A DNA stretch of 64,000 nucleotides from NCBI RefSeq assembly GCF_022346925.1, contig NZ_JAKRNJ010000002.1, positions 248,001-312,000 of the forward strand, written 5' to 3'. Shown one piece after another: positions 8,636 through 18,064 of this stretch; position 1 is the first letter of the stretch, and each line of letters opens with the position of its first letter. This DNA comes from Microvirga sp. ACRRW. Lineage in GTDB: Bacteria; Pseudomonadota; Alphaproteobacteria; Rhizobiales; Beijerinckiaceae. Position numbers and translations under genes: made by a program. The notes below the pieces were generated by a model, which saw only the letters and a program-made list of their open reading frames with translations, ran no database searches and was not told where the DNA came from.

Positions 8636-9763
8636 ATGTTAACGCCCGCTTCGAGCGCGACCAAGCCTGACCCGCAGGACCTGCTTGCCTGGTACGACCG
8701 TCACCGGCGCGACTTGCCATGGCGCGCGAAGCCCGGCGAGACCGCAAACCCTTACCGCGTCTGGCTTTCAGAGGTCATGCTGCAGCAGACGACGGTCGCT
8801 GCGGTCAAACCTTACTACCTCAATTTCCTGGAACGCTTCCCCACGGTCGAAGCCTTGGCCGAGGCTCCCTCGGATTCGGTCATGCAGGCCTGGGCGGGGC
8901 TCGGCTATTATTCCCGCGCCCGCAATCTCCATGCCTGCGCCAAGGCGGTTGTGGAAAAACATGACGGCGAGTTTCCCCCGACCGAGGCCGAGCTTCTGAA
9001 GCTGCGCGGGATCGGCGCCTATACGGCGGCGGCCGTGGCGGCGATTGCGTTCAACCAGAAAGCGGCTGCCGTCGACGGCAATGTGGAGCGGGTCATGTCC
9101 CGCCTCTTCATGATCGAGGAGCCGCTGCCGAAGGCAAAGCCCCTCATCCGCGCATTGACCGAGGAATTGGTGCCGGAGGACCGGCCCGGCGATTTCGCGC
9201 AAGCGGTGATGGATCTCGGCGCAACCATCTGCACGCCCAAGCGCCCTGCCTGCGCACTCTGCCCATGGATGAAGCCGTGTCAGGCCCGCGCCGCAGGCCT
9301 GCAGGAGACGTTTCCGAAGAAGCAGAAGAAAGAGACAGGGCAGCTGCGCAAGGGCGCGGCCTTCGTGGTCTTGCGCGCCGACGATACGATCCTTTTGCGC
9401 ACCCGCCCGCCGACAGGTTTGCTCGGCGGCATGGCCGAGCCGCCGACGAGCGATTGGGAACCCGCTTACGAGCCTTCCCGCGCCGTATTGGACGCGCCCA
9501 TCGAAGCGCGCTGGCAGCGCCTGCCGGGCCATGTGCGCCACGTCTTCACGCATTTCCCGCTGGAGCTGACGGTGCTCTTCGCGAAAGTGCCAAAGGGTAC
9601 GCCCGCACCCTTCGACATGCGCTGGACACCGCGTCTTCAACTGCATGAAGAGGCGCTGCCCGGTGCCATGAAGAAGGTGCTCGCGCATGCGCTGGGCGAT
9701 CTGCCGGGAGCGAGCGCAAAAGGCTCACCTAAGAAGGCCAAAACTCCCGGTGCATCGGGATGA
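8636..9763 (+). CDS. mutY: A/G-specific adenine glycosylase
   Basis: Base excision repair enzyme removing adenine opposite 8-oxoguanine, 375 residues. Catalytic Glu46 lies in SEVMLQQT, the helix-hairpin-helix in LRGIGAYTAAAVAAIAF (about 123-139), and catalytic Asp147 in VDGNVER. The 4Fe-4S loop has Cys199, 206, 209 and 215 with C-x6-C-x2-C-x5-C spacing. The C-terminal half is the NUDIX-like domain that recognises 8-oxoG. It is transcribed divergently from the DciA gene. Confidence 0.97.
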   Translation: MLTPASSATKPDPQDLLAWYDRHRRDLPWRAKPGETANPYRVWLSEVMLQQTTVAAVKPYYLNFLERFPTVEALAEAPSDSVMQAWAGLGYYSRARNLHACAKAVVEKHDGEFPPTEAELLKLRGIGAYTAAAVAAIAFNQKAAAVDGNVERVMSRLFMIEEPLPKAKPLIRALTEELVPEDRPGDFAQAVMDLGATICTPKRPACALCPWMKPCQARAAGLQETFPKKQKKETGQLRKGAAFVVLRADDTILLRTRPPTGLLGGMAEPPTSDWEPAYEPSRAVLDAPIEARWQRLPGHVRHVFTHFPLELTVLFAKVPKGTPAPFDMRWTPRLQLHEEALPGAMKKVLAHALGDLPGASAKGSPKKAKTPGASG

Positions 9764-9852
9764 TCGCCGGGTTTCCTTTTGACGCTTGAGCCGTCACGGT
9801 GATAGGGAATCGCAACCAAGTTACCTCATTCCCGCTTTACCGAGATTGTTCG

Positions 9853-10512
9853 ATGGCCACGCAACCGGATGAGTGCACGGGCAACGCGAAGTCCGATGCC
9901 AGACGGCCCATCGCTGCCCGCAGCAGCGGCTTTGCGCAAAAGCTCACGCAAGCGCTTCTGAAAACCTCCTTCACGCCCAACCAGATCTCGGTGGCGAGTA
10001 TCGCCTTTGCAGGCTTCGGTGCTTTGGCTCTCGCTTATGCGCCCGCGCATCCTCTGCTTTATCTCGTCGCGATCGCAGGCATTCAGTTGCGCCTGTTGTG
10101 CAACCTTCTCGACGGCATGGTGGCTGTGGAAGGCGGGCGCGGCTCTCCGGTCGGCGTGCTCTACAACGAGATTCCGGATCGCATCGCCGACACGATGCTG
10201 CTTGTCGCATTGGGATTTGCAGCAGGCTCTCCCTCGCTCGGATGGGCTTGCGCTCTCGCCGCTGCCTTGACGGCCTATATCCGCGTGTTCGGCGGCGCGC
10301 TCGGACAAGTTCAGGATTTCCGCGGGCCAATGGCGAAGCAGCATCGCATGGCGCTACTGACCGGCGCTTGCGCGCTCGCGCTTGTCGAAGCGTTCATCTG
10401 GCAGGAGCGCTATGTGCTGCTCATCGCCGCCTGGATCATTTTGATCGGGTCGCTCGTCACTTGCGTGACGCGTTTGAAAGCGGTCGCTGGCCGTATCGAG
10501 GAGCAGCCATGA
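9853..10512 (+). CDS. CDP-alcohol phosphatidyltransferase family membrane protein
   Basis: Integral membrane enzyme of about 219 residues expected to transfer a phosphatidyl group from CDP-diacylglycerol to an alcohol. The motif is atypical: NLLDGMVAV at 84-92 replaces the first Asp of the usual DxxDGxxAR by Asn84 and the Arg by Val92, although Asp87-Gly88, Asp109 and Asp113 are kept. TPNQIS (41-46) precedes the first membrane helix as in the family. The ATG at 9853 is preferred; a GTG at 9799 is possible. Its stop overlaps the next start (ATGA), so it is coupled to an acyltransferase and a CDP-DAG synthase. E. coli ynbAB is a comparable set. Confidence 0.82.
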   Translation: MATQPDECTGNAKSDARRPIAARSSGFAQKLTQALLKTSFTPNQISVASIAFAGFGALALAYAPAHPLLYLVAIAGIQLRLLCNLLDGMVAVEGGRGSPVGVLYNEIPDRIADTMLLVALGFAAGSPSLGWACALAAALTAYIRVFGGALGQVQDFRGPMAKQHRMALLTGACALALVEAFIWQERYVLLIAAWIILIGSLVTCVTRLKAVAGRIEEQP

Positions 10513-11129
10513 TCGACCTCGTTCTCATCGGCCTCACGCGCTTTCTCGTCGGCGGGCATGCGCGCTGGATCGGCACTCGCCCGGATGAGAAGCAGCGCAT
10601 CTATTTCGCCAATCACGGCAGCCATATCGATACGCTGCTGCTGTGGTCCGCACTGCCGAAAACTTTGCGCGCGACGACTCATCCGGCGGCGGCTGCTGAT
10701 TATTGGGGGCAGGGGACCATCAAGCGCCTCATCGCGCAGAAAGGCCTCAATGCCGTCCTGATCAATCGCTCGGGATCGTCGGCTCCCGGCGAGGCGCTGG
10801 AGCCCTTGCGCAAGGTGCTGAGCGAGGGACATTCGCTGATCCTGTTTCCGGAAGGCACGCGCAGCGCCAATCGGTTGCCCGGACCCTTCAAGAGCGGGCT
10901 CTACCGGCTTGCAAAAGAGTTTCCGAACGCGGAGCTGATTCCGGTCTATCTCGACAATCCCGCACGGGCGATGCCGAAGGGAGCCATGCTGCCCCTTCCC
11001 ATCATTTGCAGCGCGCATTTCGGTGCTCCTCTCGCGCCGATCGAGAATGAGGAGAAGGAGCAGTTTCTGCAACGCGCGCAGGCTGCCGTTTCCGCGCTTG
11101 CTCCCCCTGCTTCCGAGGTCATGGCTTAA
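10509..11129 (+). CDS. 1-acyl-sn-glycerol-3-phosphate acyltransferase-like protein
   Basis: PlsC-like acyltransferase of 206 residues. The catalytic H-x4-D motif is His36/Asp41 in NHGSHID, and the substrate-binding FPEGTR is at 113-118. It would acylate lysophosphatidate or a related lysolipid at the inner membrane. It overlaps the preceding phosphatidyltransferase by 4 bases, and its stop is immediately followed by the next ATG (TAAATG), so the three proteins are made together. It may feed phosphatidate to the CDP-DAG synthase encoded next. Confidence 0.87.
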   Translation: MIDLVLIGLTRFLVGGHARWIGTRPDEKQRIYFANHGSHIDTLLLWSALPKTLRATTHPAAAADYWGQGTIKRLIAQKGLNAVLINRSGSSAPGEALEPLRKVLSEGHSLILFPEGTRSANRLPGPFKSGLYRLAKEFPNAELIPVYLDNPARAMPKGAMLPLPIICSAHFGAPLAPIENEEKEQFLQRAQAAVSALAPPASEVMA

Positions 11130-12074
11130 ATGACGCTTCTTCAGAAATCCCTGATCCTCTTCGGCATCACCGGTTCGATCCTGGCGATTGCTTCAGGCAT
11201 CGGCGCCGTGCTTGCCCGCAAGGCGGCATCGGACAGCGGAATAGCGACGGTCGAGAATCTGAATGCGCGCATCAAGGCCTGGTGGGTGATGATCGCGATC
11301 TTCGCGGCCTGCTATGCGCTGGGCTTCACCGCGACGGTGCTGCTGTTTGCGCTCACGTCATTCTACACCCTGCGCGAGTTCATTTCGCTCACCCCCACGC
11401 AGCGCGCGGATCACGTGCCGCTGGCCTTCGCCTTCTATGTCCTGCTGCCGCTGCAGTATTGGCTGATCTGGAGTGATTGGTACGGATTGTTCACGATCCT
11501 CATCCCGGTTTACGGCTTCCTTCTTCTGCCGAGCCTTTCGTCGCTTCAGGGAGACCCGGTGAATTTCCTTTTGAGGATCAGCCGCATTCAATGGGCAGTG
11601 ATGCTCACCGTCTATTGCATCAGCCACGCGCCCGCGCTGGTTCTGCTTCCGGTGCCCGGATACGAAGGCCAGGGTTTCCTGCTGTTGTTCTTCCTCACCG
11701 CCGTGGTGCAGTTCAGCGACGTGATGCAATACGTCTTCGGCAAGCTGATGGGCAGGACGAAACTCGCGCCTGTCATCAGCCCGTCCAAGACGGTCGAAGG
11801 CCTGGTCGGCGGCGGCCTGTCGGCCATGGCGCTGGGCGCCGCTCTCTGGTGGATCACGCCGTTCTCACCGCCGGTTGCCGCCGCCATGGCAGGCATGATC
11901 GTGATCGCAGGATTCCTCGGCGGTCTATCGCTCTCCGCCGTGAAGCGCTCCATGGGCGCGAAGGATTGGGGAACGATGGTGCAGGGGCATGGCGGCGTTC
12001 TGGACCGCATGGACTCGGTGAGCTTCGCGGCTCCCGTGTTCTTTCACCTTACACGCTATTTCTATACCGTCTGA
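11130..12074 (+). CDS. Phosphatidate cytidylyltransferase (CDP-DAG synthase-like)
   Basis: Polytopic membrane protein of 314 residues of the CdsA family, making CDP-diacylglycerol from phosphatidate and CTP. The signature SPSKTVEGLVGG and the acidic KDWGTMVQGHGGVLDRMDS segment near the C-terminus are present. It starts directly after the stop of the acyltransferase. It is probably not the sole housekeeping CdsA, which normally lies with uppS and dxr, so this is likely a second copy serving the linked phosphatidyltransferase. It converges on the LysR gene 8 bases away. Confidence 0.88.
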   Translation: MTLLQKSLILFGITGSILAIASGIGAVLARKAASDSGIATVENLNARIKAWWVMIAIFAACYALGFTATVLLFALTSFYTLREFISLTPTQRADHVPLAFAFYVLLPLQYWLIWSDWYGLFTILIPVYGFLLLPSLSSLQGDPVNFLLRISRIQWAVMLTVYCISHAPALVLLPVPGYEGQGFLLLFFLTAVVQFSDVMQYVFGKLMGRTKLAPVISPSKTVEGLVGGGLSAMALGAALWWITPFSPPVAAAMAGMIVIAGFLGGLSLSAVKRSMGAKDWGTMVQGHGGVLDRMDSVSFAAPVFFHLTRYFYTV

Positions 12075-12082
12075 CGCTTAGG

Positions 12083-12979
12083 TTATGCCCCAACAAGTGT
12101 CTTGTGACTGCGCTTGAGCAACGCGGCCAGCGCATTCGCCACGCGCGTCACGTTCGGGCGGTTGCGGCTGCGGCGGTGCATGACGAGGAAAATGTCCTCG
12201 ATCAGCTCGCCTTCCGGCTTCACGATCTGCTTGAGGTCGGGATCGGAATCGCCGAGCCAGCAGGGCAGGAAGGCCGCGCCAAGGCCCGATTTTGCAGCCT
12301 GATAGCGGATGGGCATGTCGCCGATGCGCGCCGCGATGGTGCGGCCTTGCGCGAATTCGGCGACATAGGCCGCTTGCTTCGACAAGGTCGGATCTTCCGG
12401 CGGGGCGATGACGGCCTCGGGCTCGTCCGTGGTGGCGTAAATCGCGAAGGCGATCTGACCGACCTTGCGCGCCACGAGATCGTCCGTGCCTTCAGGCAGG
12501 GTTCGCATGCGCAGCGCGATGTCGGCTTCGCCCGAGGCGAGATCGAGTCTCTTGCGGGTGGGGATATAGGAAATCTCCACGGGCTCCGCGGCCTTGTGCA
12601 GCTCCGCGGAATGAAGCGTCAGGAACATGGCGACCGAGGACGTGGCCGTGATCCGCACCGGGGCATCGGGATCGGGGCGATAGGCGGCCGCCGTGCGCGA
12701 CACGATGCCTGCCGCTTCTCCCATGGGAGAAGCCGCTTCCAGGATCGCCTGTCCGGCTTCCGTCAGTTCGAGATTGTTGGGGCCGCGTTGGAAAAGATCG
12801 AGTCCGACGGTTTCCTCCAGCGCCTTGATGCGCCGGGCAATCGTCGGCTGGCTCTGGCCTAAGGCCTTCGCCGCGCTGTTCATCGATCCATGAGCCACCA
12901 CGGCCAGGAAAATTCTGAGATCGTCCCAGGACGGTTCTGTGAGCGCGAGGCGGAAGGGATCGTGAGAAGCGTGAGCCAT
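12083..12979 (-). CDS. LysR-family transcriptional regulator
   Basis: DNA-binding regulator of 298 residues. The winged helix-turn-helix lies at about 17-75 (MNSAAKALGQSQPTIARRI), and a substrate-binding-protein-like effector domain follows (about 105-290). It is divergent from the alpha/beta hydrolase at 13200 across a 220-base gap, the classical arrangement in which a LysR protein controls its neighbour. The effector is unknown. Confidence 0.88.
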   Translation of the reverse strand: MAHASHDPFRLALTEPSWDDLRIFLAVVAHGSMNSAAKALGQSQPTIARRIKALEETVGLDLFQRGPNNLELTEAGQAILEAASPMGEAAGIVSRTAAAYRPDPDAPVRITATSSVAMFLTLHSAELHKAAEPVEISYIPTRKRLDLASGEADIALRMRTLPEGTDDLVARKVGQIAFAIYATTDEPEAVIAPPEDPTLSKQAAYVAEFAQGRTIAARIGDMPIRYQAAKSGLGAAFLPCWLGDSDPDLKQIVKPEGELIEDIFLVMHRRSRNRPNVTRVANALAALLKRSHKTLVGA

Positions 12980-13199
12980 GACAGGATGCTAAAACGTTTG
13001 ACGGGGTTCGGCATAGAGAGAATGTTCCGGCCTTGGGGACAAGCCCTCGTTGGGGATGGGGCGATCATCGCCGGAAGCGGGTTCCCCTGCAGCCCGTCAG
13101 CCGCATGAGAGCGTTCTACGGTTTTGGCGAGGGTCGAGGGCTTCACAAGTTTGAAGGCATGGGCGAGAAGCACACATTCTTCAATCAGGAGCGGCGACC

Positions 13200-14042
13200 A
13201 TGCGCGGCACCCTTTCATCCGGCGGCTTCGAGCTGGCCTATTCCGTCGAGGGGCATGGCATGCCTGCCATCGTGATCGGCAGCGCGGTCTATTATGCGCG
13301 GGTCTTCTCGAAGGGCCTGAGGCAATCCCTGCAGTTGATCTTCATGGATCATCGCGGCTTCGCGAAATCTTCGCGGGATATGAAGCCGGAGGACTACACC
13401 CTCGACGTCGTTCTCGACGATATCGATCTCGTGCGGCGCCATCTCGGGCATGAGAAGGTGATCGTTATCGGGCATTCGGGCCATGGCTACATGGCGCTGG
13501 AATATGCCAAGCGCTATCCAAGCCATGTCTCCCATGTGGTGATGATCGGCACCGGCCCGAGCCATAGCGCGGCGCATCAGGAAGCCTCGGAACGCTATTG
13601 GCAGGAATCCGTCTGTCCGGAACGAAAGGCGAAGCTCGCGAGCGATCTCGCCTTGTTGCCGGGCGAGATCGAGGCCGCGCCCGACAAGCGCTTCATCACC
13701 TTCTGCATTCGTCTCGGCGCGAAGAGCTGGTACGATCACACCTATGATGCCACGCTTCTCTGGGAGGGCGTGCATGTGAACATGCCCGTGTTCGACCATC
13801 TTTGGGGCGAGACGTTCCGCGATCTCGATGTGCAAAAAGGCTTGGACAAGCTCGACATCCCGGTCTTCCTCGCACTCGGCCGCTACGATTATCTCGTCGC
13901 GCCTTATGCGACCTGGGATGCCTATCGCGGCAGCTTCCGCGATTTGACTGTTCGCGTGTTCGAAAAGAGCGGGCACACGCCGCAGCTTGAGGAGAGCGAG
14001 CTCTTCGATGCGGAGTTGTTGGAGTGGCTCTCGTCCAGCTAA
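13200..14042 (+). CDS. Alpha/beta hydrolase
   Basis: Cytoplasmic alpha/beta-hydrolase fold enzyme of 280 residues. The triad is readable: nucleophile Ser93 in GHSGHG, Asp230 in LALGRYD, and His259 in SGHTP. MDHRGFAKS (49-57) forms the typical strand-loop with the oxyanion region. The substrate is not recognisable; proline iminopeptidase-like or ester hydrolases are alternatives. Likely regulated by the divergent LysR protein. Confidence 0.85.
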   Translation: MRGTLSSGGFELAYSVEGHGMPAIVIGSAVYYARVFSKGLRQSLQLIFMDHRGFAKSSRDMKPEDYTLDVVLDDIDLVRRHLGHEKVIVIGHSGHGYMALEYAKRYPSHVSHVVMIGTGPSHSAAHQEASERYWQESVCPERKAKLASDLALLPGEIEAAPDKRFITFCIRLGAKSWYDHTYDATLLWEGVHVNMPVFDHLWGETFRDLDVQKGLDKLDIPVFLALGRYDYLVAPYATWDAYRGSFRDLTVRVFEKSGHTPQLEESELFDAELLEWLSSS

Positions 14043-14060
14043 TGCCGTGCTGAAATGAAA

Positions 14061-14083
14061 ATGGCCGGGACAAGCCCGGCCAT
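14061..14083. terminator. Possible hairpin between convergent hydrolase and ccrM genes
   Basis: A perfect 9-bp stem ATGGCCGGG / CCCGGCCAT with a 5-base loop lies between two converging genes. There is no T run, so termination by this hairpin alone is uncertain. Confidence 0.45.
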
Positions 14084-14108
14084 GACGAAGAGAAAATGTG
14101 CTTAAGCG

Positions 14109-15311
<1,203 letters not shown>

Positions 15312-15399
15312 TCACCGGTTACGCAACTGACACTCAGGATCATCGTCCGTTAGGGTAAAGAACGCGTTTATGACGGAGAAAAAATACGTGCTATTTTGG

Positions 15400-15418
15400 G
15401 TCGGCAAAACTTGCCGAC
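15400..15418. promoter_or_regulatory. Perfect 8-bp hairpin in the rnhB-ccrM gap
   Basis: GTCGGCAA and TTGCCGAC are separated by 3 bases, within the 159-base gap upstream of ccrM. It has no clear T run on the minus strand, so an operator or leader structure is as likely as a terminator. Confidence 0.5.
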
Positions 15419-15464
15419 TTATTGAAAAGATTGAGCTTTTTGTATTAACGCACGTTAGGTTTGG

Positions 15465-16106
15465 TTACAGGTCCAGTAACCCTTGTTTCAAGGGCGCAAA
15501 ACTCAACCGATGAAACGGGCAGGGACCGTCGGTGGCGAGCACCTGAAGATGCACCTTGGTGCTGTAGCCCGCGTTGCTCGCGAATCCATAAGACGGATAG
15601 GCCTCGGAAAGGCGCGCCATCATGCGGTCGCGTACCACTTTCGCGACGATGGAGGCGGCTGCAATCGATGCAATCTTCGAATCGCCCTTGATCACCGCTT
15701 CCGTCACGCAGGGCAGGCGCGGTGGGTCGTTGCCGTCCACGAACGCCATGTCGGGCGTGCAGGGAAGGGCCGCCATGGCGCGGCACATGGCCAGCAGCGA
15801 TGCCTGCCGGATATTGATGGTGTCGATCTCCGCATGGGACACCGAAGCGATGCCGACCTTCGCCGTGGCAAGGATTTCCGCGAACAGCGCCTCGCGCTTC
15901 TGGGCGGAGAGCGCCTTCGAATCCGCCAGGCCCTGGGGCGTGTTGTCGAGATCGAGCACGACCGCCGCCGAGACTACGGGCCCCGCGAGAGGGCCGCGCC
16001 CCACCTCGTCGAGCCCGACGATGCAGGAATAACCTTCAGCGCGGGCGGCAAGCTCGCGGTCGAGGCCGAGGCCGGGTTTTTTCGATAAGCGAATCGGTGC
16101 GGTCAT
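15465..16106 (-). CDS. rnhB: Ribonuclease HII
   Basis: Removes ribonucleotides from DNA and RNA primers; 213 residues. Catalytic carboxylates are Asp33 and Glu34 in GLDEVGRGPLAGP, Asp124 in AFVDGND and Asp142 in IKGDSK. The ATG at 16106 is preferred over a TTG four codons upstream. Upstream of ccrM in the same orientation. Confidence 0.95.
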   Translation of the reverse strand: MTAPIRLSKKPGLGLDRELAARAEGYSCIVGLDEVGRGPLAGPVVSAAVVLDLDNTPQGLADSKALSAQKREALFAEILATAKVGIASVSHAEIDTINIRQASLLAMCRAMAALPCTPDMAFVDGNDPPRLPCVTEAVIKGDSKIASIAAASIVAKVVRDRMMARLSEAYPSYGFASNAGYSTKVHLQVLATDGPCPFHRLSFAPLKQGLLDL

Positions 16107-16158
16107 GGGCGGGATCAAAGCGATTAAGAGCCGCTTCTATCATCACCCTCTACGCCTC

Positions 16159-16258
16159 GTCATCCCGGACAAAGCGAAGCGGAGATCCGGGATCGCATGC
16201 AGGATGAGGCGCCACTCGCGGCAAACGATCCCGGCTCGCCTTCGGCGTCCGGGATGAC
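16159..16258. repeat. Dispersed palindromic intergenic repeat, copy 2
   Basis: Same family as 65-166: termini GTCATCCCGG/CCGGGATGAC and internal GATCCGGGATCG...CGATCCCGG. It lies between the tandem genes rnhB and the radical SAM gene. Confidence 0.85.
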
Positions 16259-16267
16259 GTCCTGGGA

Positions 16268-17437
16268 TTAAAATAGGCTCAGCTGCCCCGTCTCCTTGGC
16301 CGGCGCCCGGAACAGGTCCTTGCGCAGGGACAGGTTGCGCTGGTTCAGCCCGAGCCGCTCCGTCGCCGTCTCGAAGCGGCGGCCGATCATCCAGGCATAG
16401 GGGCCGACGCCCGATTGGCGCGTGCTCCACTCGGAATCGTAATCCTTGCCGCCGCGCGCTTCCTGCAGCAGCGAGAACACGTGCTTGAGCTTGTCGGGGT
16501 AGTGCTCCACCAGCCAGTCGCGCATCAGATCCTTCAGGTCGTGCGGCAGGCGCAGCAGCACATAGCCCGCCTCCTGCGCGCCGGCCTGCTGCGAGACTTT
16601 GAGGATTTCCTCGATCTCGTGATCGTTGATGGCCGGGATGATGGGCGCGACCAGCACGCTCACCGGAATGCCGGCCTCCGAGAGCTTGCGCACGGTCTCC
16701 AGGCGCTTGGCGGGCGCGGCGGCGCGAGGCTCCATCCTGCGCGCGAGCTTCGGGTCGAGCGTCGTGATCGAGATCGCGACTTTCACCAGATGCTTGTCGG
16801 CCAACTGGCTTAAGATATCGATGTCGCGCGTCACGAGCGCCGACTTCGTGACGATGCCGACGGGATGGTTGGCGCGGTTCAGCACTTCGAGGATCGAGCG
16901 CGTGATGCGGAACTTCCGCTCCACAGGCTGATAGGGATCGGTGTTGGCGCCGAGCGCAATGGTGGTCGGCTGGTAGCTTGGGGCACGCAGCTCTTTTTCC
17001 AAAAGCTCTGCGGCATTGGGCTTGGCGAAGATCTTGGTCTCGAAATCGAGGCCTGAGGACAGGCCCTGATAGGCGTGCGTGGGACGCGCGAAGCAATAGG
17101 AGCAGCCGTGCTCGCAGCCGCGATAGGGGTTGATCGATTTCTCGAAAAGAATATCGGGCGAGTCGTTCTTGGTGATGATCGTGCGCGGCTTCTCGATGAT
17201 CACCTCGGTGGGCAGGGGAGGCAACTCCTCCTCGATGTCCCAGCCGTCGTTGAAGCTCTCACGCTGCGCGGGCTCGTAGCGCCCGCTCGGATTGGCCATC
17301 GAGCCTCGGCCCCGGCGGCGCTCCACCTCCACCCGGTAGGCCGGATCGTCCATGCGCTGGCGCGCCGCCTCCGCCGCCTCGATGGGCGAGCGCTTGGGCC
17401 TGAGCGGAGCGGGCTGATCCTTGAAACGGATAGACAT
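16268..17437 (-). CDS. PA0069-family radical SAM protein (spore photoproduct lyase-like)
   Basis: Radical SAM enzyme of 389 residues. The 4Fe-4S/AdoMet motif is RGCEHGCSYC with Cys108, Cys112 and Cys115 (C-x3-C-x2-C). The family is related to SplB, the lyase that reverses UV spore photoproduct, but its substrate in non-sporulating bacteria is not established. Two tandem GAAC-N7-GAAC sequences end about 29 bases upstream of the ATG and match the alphaproteobacterial LexA site, which suggests SOS control and a DNA-repair role. The ATG at 17437 has GAGG eight bases upstream. Confidence 0.9.
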   Translation of the reverse strand: MSIRFKDQPAPLRPKRSPIEAAEAARQRMDDPAYRVEVERRRGRGSMANPSGRYEPAQRESFNDGWDIEEELPPLPTEVIIEKPRTIITKNDSPDILFEKSINPYRGCEHGCSYCFARPTHAYQGLSSGLDFETKIFAKPNAAELLEKELRAPSYQPTTIALGANTDPYQPVERKFRITRSILEVLNRANHPVGIVTKSALVTRDIDILSQLADKHLVKVAISITTLDPKLARRMEPRAAAPAKRLETVRKLSEAGIPVSVLVAPIIPAINDHEIEEILKVSQQAGAQEAGYVLLRLPHDLKDLMRDWLVEHYPDKLKHVFSLLQEARGGKDYDSEWSTRQSGVGPYAWMIGRRFETATERLGLNQRNLSLRKDLFRAPAKETGQLSLF

Positions 17438-17465
17438 AAAGAGCCTCGGACGAATCTGCGAAACA

Positions 17466-17480
17466 GAACATAATAAGAAC
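17466..17480. promoter_or_regulatory. Putative LexA (SOS) box 1
   Basis: GAAC-ATAATAA-GAAC on the + strand, matching the direct-repeat GAAC-N7-GAAC (GTTC-N7-GTTC) operator known for LexA in alphaproteobacteria. It lies 29 bases upstream of the radical SAM start and 85 bases upstream of the divergent gene. Confidence 0.7.
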
Positions 17481-17481
17481 A

Positions 17482-17496
17482 GAACATAATGAGAAC
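17482..17496. promoter_or_regulatory. Putative LexA (SOS) box 2
   Basis: GAAC-ATAATGA-GAAC, a 16-base tandem copy of box 1 with one change in the spacer. Two boxes in exact 16-base phase form four GAAC half sites in one array. Confidence 0.7.
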
Positions 17497-17564
17497 AAAA
17501 TCAAGTCCCCTTGCTGGTTATTGAGCGGGCGACGTTTGCTCAGGGAGGGGTTATAAGAAGGGCC

Positions 17565-18056
17565 ATGATTACCGTTCTTGTTCGCGTCACCCATGGGCCC
17601 GAGGCCCTGGCAGCCACCTTGAGCGCTCTCGTGCCCGCCGTTGCGGCCGGGCTCGTGGGCGATGCCGTCATCATGGGGCGCGAAGAGGATGAGGTGCTGG
17701 TGAAGGTGGCCGATGCCGCAGGCGCCAGCCTGATCGTCGGCGACGGGGTGTCCTGGGCGGAGGGGGCAAGAGCCGCCCGGCGCGAATGGCTGCTCTGCCT
17801 CGATGACGGCGATATCCCGCAGGAAGGCTGGATCCGCGTTCTCGACCGCTTCGTCACCCTGGCTCAGCCTGAGCGGGGCCTCGCCCGTTTCCGCCGTCAG
17901 GGCGCAGGCGTTTCCGGCCTCGTGCGGCGCGTATTTCTGCGGTCAAAGGTTCATGCCGGCGATCTCGTGCATCGACGCGTGCTGCTCAACGAAGTGAAGG
18001 CCCGCACGCCGGTGCGTCTTTCGGCACGGATCGAACGCGATCCGGTTTTCGGCTGA
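17565..18056 (+). CDS. Short glycosyltransferase family 2-like protein
   Basis: A 163-residue protein resembling the N-terminal half of a GT-A glycosyltransferase: a TVLVRVTHGPEALAATLSAL start like the family's opening strand-helix, and EWLLCLDDGD (about 80-89) in place of the DxD region. Much shorter than active GT2 enzymes, so it may lack the acceptor part. The ATG at 17565 is preferred over an upstream frame because of AGAAGG before it. It is 8 bases from the next gene and divergent from the SOS-box radical SAM gene. Confidence 0.65.
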   Translation: MITVLVRVTHGPEALAATLSALVPAVAAGLVGDAVIMGREEDEVLVKVADAAGASLIVGDGVSWAEGARAARREWLLCLDDGDIPQEGWIRVLDRFVTLAQPERGLARFRRQGAGVSGLVRRVFLRSKVHAGDLVHRRVLLNEVKARTPVRLSARIERDPVFG

Positions 18057-18064
18057 AACTCATC

